Below, in pieces: positions 7,441 to 14,047 of a stretch of 21,593 nt of DNA (the first letter of the stretch is position 1; the number at the start of each line of letters is the position of its first letter). The notes under the pieces are model-generated. The model did no database searches, was not told where the DNA came from, and saw only the letters and a list, made by a program, of their open reading frames with translations. This DNA is from an uncultured Neomegalonema sp. (GTDB lineage: Bacteria; Pseudomonadota; Alphaproteobacteria; Rhodobacterales; Rhodobacteraceae), in assembly GCA_937927905.1 (NCBI GenBank), contig CALFWP010000078.1:1-21593 (forward strand). Reading direction: 5' to 3'. Both the position numbers and the translations under genes were made by a program.

Positions 7441-8655
7441 ATGACGGACACTGCAGTACAACCCGATATACCGAAAGCGCCCGCACAAGGCATGGACCCG
7501 GCAGCGAAAGCGGGTCTGTTACTGGCGGCGGCGGCGGTGCTGGGGGTTTTGAGTGAGAATATCACGGCGCTGCGTCCGCTCTATGACGGGTTTCTCACAA
7601 CCAATGTGACGGTTGCGGTGGGCGAGCTGAAAATTGCCAAGCCGCTGCTTCTTTGGATCAATGACGGCCTGATGGCGATTTTTTTCCTGCTGGTCGCGCT
7701 GGAGATCAAACGCGAAGTCTATGAGGGGGCGCTATCCTCCTGGAAACGGGCGGCTTTGCCTGTTTATGGTGCCATTGGCGGCATGGCGGTACCGGCCCTG
7801 ATATTCCTGACAATCGTAGGATGGGATAGTGACGAGGCCAAAGGCTGGGCTATTCCTGCAGCGACAGACATCGCCTTTGCGCTGGGTGTTTTGAGTCTGT
7901 TCGGAAACCGCGTTCCGGCGGAGCTGAAAACCTTTTTACTCGCGCTGGCGGTTGTCGATGATCTTGGCGCGATTATCATCATTGCGCTGTTTTACACCAG
8001 TAAGCTGTCGATTGCCGCGCTGATGCTGGCGGTTTTGGCGGGTATCGGCCTCTTTGCCCTGAATTTCAGCGGCGTGAAGCGGTTCACGCCCTATGTGCTA
8101 CTAGGTATTATTCTCTGGGTTTGTGTCCTTAAATCCGGTGTTCATGCGACGCTGGCCGGTGTTGCACTGGGTTTTGCAATCCCGCTTAAACCCGGACGTG
8201 ACGGCAAATCACCGGCAAAGGCCGCAGAGCATGGCCTGCATCCGTGGATTGCCTATCTGGTCATGCCGCTTTTTGCCTTTGCCAATGCCGGTGTGCCACT
8301 GGAAGGTCTGAGCCTTGAATTGTTGTTTGCGCCATTGTCGCTGGCGATCATGATGGGGCTGTTTGTCGGTAAGCAAATCGGTGTGTTCGGTTTTGCCTAT
8401 ACTGCAATCCGCTTCGGATTGGCGGAGCGACCCCGCGAGGCAAGTATGGCTCAGCTTTACGGTGTCAGTCTTCTGGCCGGTATCGGCTTTACTATGTCGC
8501 TCTTTATCGGCGCACTGGCCTATGTGGATCCTGAGCATCAGACACTGGTCCGGATCGGTGTGATTTCCGGTTCGATTCTGTCCGGTGTAACAGGTGCGCT
8601 GATCCTGGGCTTTGCGAAAAAGCGCGCCATCGCGCATGTGGCCACATCCGCTTAA
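7441..8655 (+). CDS. nhaA: Na+/H+ antiporter NhaA
   Basis: The 404-residue protein has hallmark NhaA segments: WAIPAATDIAFALGV with Asp143 (equivalent to E. coli Asp133), and ALAVVDDLGAIIIIALFYTS with the paired Asp173-Asp174 (E. coli Asp163-Asp164) that bind Na+ and protons. KSGVHATLAGVALGFAIPLK and the GKQIGVFGF segment with the membrane Lys are also present. NhaA expels one Na+ (or Li+) for two H+ and supports growth at alkaline pH or in salt. The ATG is preceded by AAAGGAGAG at good spacing. It is the second gene of a likely two-gene cation operon, and a 9-bp GC-rich hairpin follows at 8671. Confidence 0.97.
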   Translation: MTDTAVQPDIPKAPAQGMDPAAKAGLLLAAAAVLGVLSENITALRPLYDGFLTTNVTVAVGELKIAKPLLLWINDGLMAIFFLLVALEIKREVYEGALSSWKRAALPVYGAIGGMAVPALIFLTIVGWDSDEAKGWAIPAATDIAFALGVLSLFGNRVPAELKTFLLALAVVDDLGAIIIIALFYTSKLSIAALMLAVLAGIGLFALNFSGVKRFTPYVLLGIILWVCVLKSGVHATLAGVALGFAIPLKPGRDGKSPAKAAEHGLHPWIAYLVMPLFAFANAGVPLEGLSLELLFAPLSLAIMMGLFVGKQIGVFGFAYTAIRFGLAERPREASMAQLYGVSLLAGIGFTMSLFIGALAYVDPEHQTLVRIGVISGSILSGVTGALILGFAKKRAIAHVATSA

Positions 8656-8670
8656 CACCGGAACTGATTG

Positions 8671-8700
8671 CCGGGCGGAGCAGTTTTCCGCCCGGTTAGC
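8671..8700 (+). terminator. GC-rich hairpin after nhaA
   Basis: CCGGGCGGA (8671-8679) pairs perfectly with TCCGCCCGG (8687-8695) around the 7-nt loop GCAGTTT, 16 nt after the nhaA stop. The 3' tail TTAGCTTC is only partly T-rich, so termination may be partial. Its position between nhaA and the ureohydrolase gene suggests the two are separate transcription units. Confidence 0.6.
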
Positions 8701-8788
8701 TTCATGACGGAAATCGCTGGATTTTATGCTGCTTTTCCCCATGATCCGGTTCTTGATTGATCGGTAGGAATGGAGCCGGGGAACAGAA

Positions 8789-9739
8789 ATGAGCGGACAC
8801 GGATATGAAGCAGGGCGGTTGAATCTGCCCTTTGTGGGGATCGCGACCTTCGGGAAATATCCTTACATTCCCGATTGGTCAAAGATTGACGCGGATGTTG
8901 CTGTTCTCGGCGCACCGCTTGATATGGGCACTCAATGGCGCAGCGGAGCGCGCTTCGGACCGCGCGGCATTCGCGAAGCCTCGACACTTTTTGCATTCGG
9001 TCATGCCGGGGCCTACGATCATGAGGATGACGCGACCTACCTTAACGGTGTGCGGATTGTTGATCTGGGTGATGCGGATATTGTCCATACCGATCAGGAC
9101 AGCTCACACCGTAACATTGAGGCAGGCGTCAGGGCCATTCTGAAGGCTGGTGCCTTGCCGGTTGTACTGGGCGGTGACCATTCGGTTAATATCCCTTGCA
9201 TCAACGCTTTTTCAGAGGAAGAGCCGATCCATATCGTGCAGATTGATGCACACCTGGATTTTGTTGACGAGCGCCACGGCGTCCGCTGCGGCCATGGCAA
9301 CCCGATGAAACGGGCCTCGGAAAAAGACTATGTCACTGGGTTATCGCAATTCGGAATCCGCAATGTCTCTTCCACAGCAAAAGAAGGGTATGAGGATGCC
9401 TGCGCGCAAGGGGCCGATATCCTTTCTGTACGCCAGTTCAGGGCACTGGGACCGGATGCTGCTTTGGAGCGTGTACCAGCCGGAAAACGTTATTATTTAA
9501 CGATTGATATTGATGGGTTTGATCCCTCGATCGCACCCGGCACAGGAACTCCTTCCCATGGTGGTTTTTTGTATTACGAGATACTTGAATTTATTGCAGG
9601 GCTGGCAAAACGTGGCGATATCGTCGGCATCGACCTGGTGGAAGTCGCCCCCGACTATGATCCTACCGGTACAACGTCGATACTGGCGGCACAGCTGCTG
9701 CTGAATACAATCGGGCGTATCCTTGCGGCACGGGACTGA
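8789..9739 (+). CDS. speB: Agmatinase-family ureohydrolase
   Basis: The 316-residue protein belongs to the arginase/agmatinase superfamily. The binuclear Mn2+ ligands are visible: GGDHSV (His131), IDAHLDF (Asp153, His155, Asp157) and TIDIDGFDPSIAPGTGTP (Asp240, Asp242). Agmatinase hydrolyses agmatine to putrescine and urea. Close relatives act on guanidinobutyrate, guanidinopropionate or other guanidino compounds, so substrate is uncertain and the symbol is by family only. The start ATG has GGGGAA 4-9 nt upstream. A hairpin separates it from nhaA, and 189 bp separate it from the BMP-family gene, so it may be a monocistronic unit. No arginine decarboxylase, urease or urea carboxylase is visible in the window to complete a pathway. 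Confidence 0.88.
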   Translation: MSGHGYEAGRLNLPFVGIATFGKYPYIPDWSKIDADVAVLGAPLDMGTQWRSGARFGPRGIREASTLFAFGHAGAYDHEDDATYLNGVRIVDLGDADIVHTDQDSSHRNIEAGVRAILKAGALPVVLGGDHSVNIPCINAFSEEEPIHIVQIDAHLDFVDERHGVRCGHGNPMKRASEKDYVTGLSQFGIRNVSSTAKEGYEDACAQGADILSVRQFRALGPDAALERVPAGKRYYLTIDIDGFDPSIAPGTGTPSHGGFLYYEILEFIAGLAKRGDIVGIDLVEVAPDYDPTGTTSILAAQLLLNTIGRILAARD

Positions 9740-9928
9740 TAAGGGCTGTAATATCTTGAGGAGGCGTTTTTTGAGTGTAATTTGTCATTCACTTGGCTTT
9801 AACGTTAACGCCTGACTCCCTTTTCGTTTCGATCCGCAATAATGTTTGTCGCGAATCGACATTGCGTCGGGTTGCGCGGGGGGCTTGTTCAGCGCAGCGT
9901 CGGCAAGCTGAAACGGGGAGACGATAGT

Positions 9929-10993
9929 ATGTTCCGCACTTTGCTGCTCGGGCTGGCCACAGCCTTAGGATTAACCACTGCACAGGCCGCTGATGATCCG
10001 TTAAAGGTCGGCTTTGTTTATGTTGGTCCTATCGGGGATCACGGCTGGACGTATCAGCACCACGAGGGTCTGAAGGCGATTGAGGAAACATACGGAGACA
10101 AGGTAAAAACAACATTTGTCGAGAGTGTTTCCGAAGGTCCGGACGCTGAGCGTGTTATCCGTCAGCTCGCCGCCTCAGGTCACGGGCTGATCTTTACGAC
10201 ATCTTTCGGCTTCATGGACCCGACCGCGAAAGTCGCAAAGCAATTTCCGAAGGTGAAATTCGAGCATGCTACAGGTTTTAAACGTGCCGATAACCTTTCG
10301 ACCTATAGTGCGCGGTTTTATGAGGGGCGCTATATCGCCGGACAGATCGCGGGTAAAATGTCCAAGAACGGCAAGGCCGGTTACGTTGCTTCGTTCCCGA
10401 TTCCCGAAGTGATCCGCGGCGTAAATGCCTTTCTGCTCGGTATGCAAAGCGTTAATCCTGATGCTGAAATTTCTGTTGTTTGGGTCAATTCCTGGTTTGA
10501 CCCGGGCAAAGAGGCAGATGCAACCAAGGCTCTGATTGCCCAAGGCGCGGATATTATCACTCAGCACACGGACTCGCCCGCACCGGTCCAGACAGCGGCC
10601 AATGCCGGTATTCCCGCATTCGGTCAGGCCTCAGATATGCACGAATTCGGTAAAGAGACACAACTGACCTCAATTATCGACAACTGGGCACCTTATTACG
10701 TGAACCGTGTCGGACAGGTCCTGGATGGCACCTGGGAGAGTACCGATACATGGGACGGGATACAGCCCGGCATGGTTCAGATGTCGCCTTACATCAACAT
10801 GGAATACGACATCGCGAGGGCGGCCAAGGAAACAGAAGACCTGATCCGTCTGGGCCGTCTGCACCCCTTTGCAGGTCCGATTGTGGATCGTGATGGCAAA
10901 GAACGCGTTGCCGCAGGCCAGACAGCCGATGACGGCATGATGGCCACTATGGATTTTTTCATAAAAGGCGTGATCGGCGACCTGCCGAATTAA
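9929..10993 (+). CDS. BMP-family (PnrA/Med-like) periplasmic substrate-binding protein
   Basis: The 354-residue protein has a signal peptide MFRTLLLGLATALGLTTAQA with probable cleavage after residue 20. The mature part starts ADDPLKVGFVYVGPIGDHGW, typical of the BMP/Med family of ABC-transporter binding proteins, often nucleoside binders. Other family features are the TTSFGFMDPTAKVAKQFP segment and the HTDSPAPVQTAANAGIPAFG segment. The ATG at 9929 is chosen for GGGGAG 8 nt upstream and because the signal peptide starts there. An upstream extension of 29 codons is polar and unlikely. A strong terminator follows directly, and no ABC permease or ATPase gene is in the window, so it is an orphan here and must use a transporter encoded elsewhere or serve another role. 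Confidence 0.9.
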   Translation: MFRTLLLGLATALGLTTAQAADDPLKVGFVYVGPIGDHGWTYQHHEGLKAIEETYGDKVKTTFVESVSEGPDAERVIRQLAASGHGLIFTTSFGFMDPTAKVAKQFPKVKFEHATGFKRADNLSTYSARFYEGRYIAGQIAGKMSKNGKAGYVASFPIPEVIRGVNAFLLGMQSVNPDAEISVVWVNSWFDPGKEADATKALIAQGADIITQHTDSPAPVQTAANAGIPAFGQASDMHEFGKETQLTSIIDNWAPYYVNRVGQVLDGTWESTDTWDGIQPGMVQMSPYINMEYDIARAAKETEDLIRLGRLHPFAGPIVDRDGKERVAAGQTADDGMMATMDFFIKGVIGDLPN

Positions 10994-11013
10994 ACCTGAT
11001 TTAAAACTGACCT

Positions 11014-11047
11014 AACTGCGCTGCATCTCTAATGCGGCGCAGTTTTT
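11014..11047 (+). terminator. Intrinsic terminator of the BMP-family gene
   Basis: AACTGCGC (11014-11021) pairs with GCGCAGTT (11037-11044). Inside it a T-G wobble and GCAT/ATGC extend the stem to 13 pairs around the 5-nt loop CTCTA. It is followed by TTT to give a run of five T. It begins 20 nt after the BMP stop. The T-run overlaps the stop codon of the convergent FAH-family gene, so the hairpin may also mark that gene's 3' end, though the minus strand lacks a good T-run. Confidence 0.85.
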
Positions 11048-11732
11048 ACCGGACTGTTACGGACAGTTTGCCTACTCCCTCAATCTGGGCGTCCATAACA
11101 TTGCCTCTGACCACGGCTGCAACCCCCGACGGTGTGCCGGACAGGATGATATCTCCTGCGGCCAGTTCGAAATATTCTGAGAGATACGCGATCATCTCCG
11201 GCACTTTCCAGATCATTTGATCAAGATCACCGCTCTGGCGCAGTGAGCCGTTGACTGTAAGGGTGACAGCGCCCTTATCAGGGTGTCCGATATTCGCAGC
11301 GGGGACGATCGGACCGCACGGGGCGGAGTGTTCGAAAGATTTTCCGATTTCCCATGGCCGCCGCAATGCTTTTGCCTCTCCCTGTAAATCCCGCCGCGTC
11401 ATATCCAGGCAGACGCCATAACCGAACACATGTTCCAGCGCATTTGCCGCCGGAATATCTGTTCCCCCGGAGTGCAACGCAACCATCATTTCCAGTTCAT
11501 GATGCACATCATCCGACTTTGACGGATAGGGAAATACGCCCCCGGGATCGAGGCTGTCGGGATTTTTCTGGAAAAAGAACGGAGGCTCCCTGTCCGGATC
11601 TCCGCCCATTTCGATTGTGTGCGCGGCATAATTGCGTCCGATGCAATAAACGCGGCGCACCGGAAAAAGCCCATCTTTTCCCTGAACAGGAAGAGCGGTG
11701 ACCGGCGGCGGTGCAATGACGAAATCCGGCAA
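11046..11732 (-). CDS. Fumarylacetoacetate hydrolase (FAH) family protein, fumarylpyruvate hydrolase-like
   Basis: The 228-residue single-domain FAH protein has RRVYCIGRNYAAHTIEMG (26-43), the metal-binding HHELEMMV (Glu79 and Glu81) with Asp110 in GYGVCLDMTRRDLQ, and LSGTPSGVAAVVRG near the C-terminus. These proteins use Mg2+ to cleave C-C bonds of acylpyruvates or decarboxylate oxo-acids. The FPVRRVYCIGRNYAAH opening and the REPPFFFQKNPDS segment resemble fumarylpyruvate/maleylpyruvate hydrolases of gentisate-type pathways. That assignment is by similarity from memory. The start is TTG at 11732 with GGGGAGAG about 5 nt upstream; no in-frame ATG fits better. It lies 95 bp downstream of the protease gene on the same strand. 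No other aromatic-degradation gene is visible nearby. Confidence 0.87.
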   Translation of the reverse strand: MPDFVIAPPPVTALPVQGKDGLFPVRRVYCIGRNYAAHTIEMGGDPDREPPFFFQKNPDSLDPGGVFPYPSKSDDVHHELEMMVALHSGGTDIPAANALEHVFGYGVCLDMTRRDLQGEAKALRRPWEIGKSFEHSAPCGPIVPAANIGHPDKGAVTLTVNGSLRQSGDLDQMIWKVPEMIAYLSEYFELAAGDIILSGTPSGVAAVVRGNVMDAQIEGVGKLSVTVR

Positions 11733-11827
11733 ATGTTCTCTCCCCGAGATACGGAAACCTTGAAGGGTTTCTATGCCCTAGAGCGACGCCATGGCTGAGG
11801 CAAGACTTACCCCGCATCAGCAGGGTG

Positions 11828-12733
11828 TCAGCTTTTTACCAGACAATCGACACGATAGACGGCACGGCTGCCGTAACTGAACAGGTCGCGCCCGCTTTTT
11901 TCTGTCGCATTTGATCCGTCAATGACATAGCGCGTACGGGTCCGTTTCAGAAAATTCGTAACTCGCGAGCGCTCTACCACAACACCCAGATGCGTAAGTG
12001 CCCGCCCGGTCAGCTTTTGTGCGGCGACCGTATCGATTTTGGCCTTCAGAACTCCGACCGCGCGTCCCCGGCTGTCCAGTGCAGGGCCGCCAGAATTGCC
12101 CCGTCTGACGTCCCCCGCAATGCCGAGCAGACCGTATTGTGTCGGATTGCTGACTGCATGACTGATAAGGACGGGCGTCATGCGCGGTTTCCGGCGGATC
12201 ATTCCTTCCGAGGGATATCCGATCAGAGCCAGAGGAGAGCCGTCTTCGGGCGCGTCGGGGCTGAAGCGCAGAATATCCGGGGTTTTATGGCCAATGCTGA
12301 TCACGGCCAGATCAAGCGCATCTGTTGAAGCTTTAACACGCGCAGGATACGCGGTGAAATGGTCGTTATTGCGGACTTCCAATGCATCACAGCCACGGAT
12401 AACATGGGCACTTGTCAGCAACTCTCCATTACGGTTCACGGCAAATGCTGCACCTGCGCTTTTGCTGCGAAGACCGTTTTTCCGGTAAATCTTATCCTGT
12501 TGCAAGGTTCGCTGACGACGGGCATTGCGGATGGCCTCGATGCGCTCATTCAGTTTTGTGGCCTGTTCCGGTGTTACGGGCTGTCCGTTACAGTGGCGCA
12601 GCCTGACCCGTTTTACAAGTTGGCGCGGTGCATCATAGCAGTAAACAACACTGTTCCCGTTTGCCGGGGCGGTTGCTTGGGCCGGCTGTGTCATCAGCAT
12701 CAGGGCCGGAAGGATAAGAGCTTTTCTGATCAT
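11828..12733 (-). CDS. Exported trypsin-like serine protease (S1/S1C type, no PDZ)
   Basis: The 301-residue protein starts with a signal peptide (MIRKALILPALMLMTQPAQA, probable cleavage after residue 20). The chymotrypsin-fold catalytic triad is visible as TSAHVI (His110), DALDLAVI (Asp141, or less likely Asp138) and RRGNSGGPALD (Ser214). The order and spacing fit a periplasmic trypsin-like protease. It is shorter than DegP/HtrA and lacks a PDZ domain. Residues 28-80 form a separate N-terminal segment with Cys32 and Cys48 that could be disulfide-bonded, followed by an Arg/Gln-rich linker. The ATG has TAAGG a few nt upstream. Its promoter region contains a 25-bp perfect dyad, which suggests specific regulation. 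Substrate is unknown. Confidence 0.87.
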   Translation of the reverse strand: MIRKALILPALMLMTQPAQATAPANGNSVVYCYDAPRQLVKRVRLRHCNGQPVTPEQATKLNERIEAIRNARRQRTLQQDKIYRKNGLRSKSAGAAFAVNRNGELLTSAHVIRGCDALEVRNNDHFTAYPARVKASTDALDLAVISIGHKTPDILRFSPDAPEDGSPLALIGYPSEGMIRRKPRMTPVLISHAVSNPTQYGLLGIAGDVRRGNSGGPALDSRGRAVGVLKAKIDTVAAQKLTGRALTHLGVVVERSRVTNFLKRTRTRYVIDGSNATEKSGRDLFSYGSRAVYRVDCLVKS

Positions 12734-12761
12734 GCCTTACCACGTGAAAATAATGTATAGT

Positions 12762-12793
12762 ATCATATCTGTTCAGGTTGAACAGATATTCAA
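12762..12793 (-). promoter_or_regulatory. Candidate promoter of the protease gene with MerR-like spacing
   Basis: On the minus strand TTGAAT (12788-12793) and TATGAT (12762-12767) match -35 and -10 boxes at 4 of 6 and 5 of 6 positions. They are separated by 20 bp, longer than the usual 17. The spacer is filled by a perfect dyad (12765-12789). Promoters with 19-20 bp spacers holding a dyad are the classical targets of MerR-family activators. The predicted start near 12755 leaves a leader of about 22 nt with the ribosome-binding site, which fits. The boxes are seen in sequence; regulator identity is inference. Confidence 0.45.
12765..12789. repeat. 25-bp perfect inverted repeat (11-bp arms, 3-bp centre)
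   Basis: ATATCTGTTCA (12765-12775) and TGAACAGATAT (12779-12789) are exact reverse complements around GGT. The repeat lies 32 bp upstream of the protease start. A perfect dyad of this length in an AT-rich intergenic stretch is unlikely by chance and is most simply a protein-binding operator. A transcribed hairpin is less likely if the proposed promoter is right. Confidence 0.8.
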
Positions 12794-12898
12794 TATAACT
12801 ATTTGATTTTTAAAATAACTTAATGATTTTTTCTTTTACATTGTCATGGTCATTTTTTGTAATGACAGTATACCACCAGTGTTCCGGCACCTGCTTTT

Positions 12899-13885
12899 TC
12901 AGGACGTCGTCTTATCGAAGGCATTGGGGGCACCGCGCTCTCTATATGGTGTACGGTTGAAGTGTGCCCGGTAACACTTGGAAAAATGCGATGGTGAAGT
13001 AAAACCGCAGGCAAGGGCGACATTGATCACCGACATCTCGGTTTGTAGTAACAGGTTCCGCGCTTTTTGCAGTCGCAGTTCCATATAATAGCGTTTCGGA
13101 GAACGGTTGAGATAGCGCCGGAACAGCCGTTCCAACTGACGGGTGGACATCTTTGCATCCTGAGCCAGAATCGAAGGGCTGATCGGGTCTTCGAGGTTTT
13201 TCTCCATGGTCTGAATAATTGAGACCAGTTTCGGATGGCGAACGCCGATTCTGGCAGGGACTGACAGCCTTTGTTCATCGCGATCACCGCGGATCGGTGT
13301 ATGGATCGCCTGATCCGCAACAAGACCAACGGTTTCCGGGTCAAGATCATTTGCCATCAGAGCCAGCATCATATCCGTTGCCGCGGCACCTCCCGCGCAA
13401 GTGAAACGGTCACCGTCAATCTCGTAAAGATGGTTTGTCACTTCTATGTCCAGAAATTCCTCGCGGAAAGCGGCCTGATTCTCCCAGTGAATTGTACAGC
13501 GTCTTCCGTCCAGCAAACCGGCCCGAGCCAGTACCAGTGTTCCGGTGCACACCGCGCCGATCCGGGTACCGATTCGTGATTGTTTCCGCAACCAGGTCAA
13601 TGTCGGCCGTGTTGCCGCTTCATGGGCATCAATCCCGGAGGCAACGACAATCGTACTGTCCCGGTGAACATCGTTTAAGGCACTATCAGCCTCAATCCGC
13701 GCACCGTTGGAGCAGGTGACAGGTAAACCGCCCTCGGATACGAATTGCCAGACATAGACATCCTGATTGCTCATCCTGTTGGCAAGGCGCAGGGGGTCCA
13801 CAGCCGCCGCTAGCGCAATCATGGACAACTTCGGTGTCAAAAGGAAAACAAAGCGCTTTGCGGGTCGTTCTACACTGTTGTTCAT
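12899..13885 (-). CDS. GlxA-family AraC-type transcriptional regulator with DJ-1/PfpI domain
   Basis: The 328-residue protein has an N-terminal DJ-1/PfpI (GATase1-like) domain (about 10-190), with the nucleophile-elbow-like GAVCTGTLVLARAGLLDG (Cys113). A C-terminal AraC DNA-binding domain (about 215-318) has two helix-turn-helix units: STRQLERLFRRYLNRSPKRY, and SVINVALACGFTSPSHFSKC. This group includes GbdR, CdhR and ArgR-type regulators of betaine, carnitine and arginine catabolism in Pseudomonas. The ligand here is unknown. The start ATG has only a weak ribosome-binding site. It is flanked by phaC upstream and the protease gene downstream on the same strand, with gaps of about 160 bp each, so it is probably transcribed alone. 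A link to the nearby agmatinase is tempting but unproven. Confidence 0.92.
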   Translation of the reverse strand: MNNSVERPAKRFVFLLTPKLSMIALAAAVDPLRLANRMSNQDVYVWQFVSEGGLPVTCSNGARIEADSALNDVHRDSTIVVASGIDAHEAATRPTLTWLRKQSRIGTRIGAVCTGTLVLARAGLLDGRRCTIHWENQAAFREEFLDIEVTNHLYEIDGDRFTCAGGAAATDMMLALMANDLDPETVGLVADQAIHTPIRGDRDEQRLSVPARIGVRHPKLVSIIQTMEKNLEDPISPSILAQDAKMSTRQLERLFRRYLNRSPKRYYMELRLQKARNLLLQTEMSVINVALACGFTSPSHFSKCYRAHFNRTPYRERGAPNAFDKTTS

Positions 13886-14047
13886 GCGCGTCTCACATCG
13901 GGCGGATCGTCACCCGGTTCGCGGTGGCGGATGACCGGTATCAAAGGTTTTTATCCGAATACGTCAAGCATTTCCGCACCCTTGGGGATTGCTGAAATCA
14001 AGTTGTGAAAAGCCTTTAAAAAACAGGTAGTCTTAATCTTTGCCGAC

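Noticed and set aside
8696..8788. Possible guanidine riboswitch ahead of the ureohydrolase gene
   Set aside because: One ACGG word is present but it lacks complementary flanks and a partner hairpin, so it does not match the mini-ykkC layout.
12842..12867. Inverted repeats GTCATT/AATGAC and TGTCAT/ATGACA as a terminator of the GlxA-type gene
   Set aside because: The stems are only 6 bp and AT-rich, the two pairings exclude each other and no T-run follows on the minus strand.
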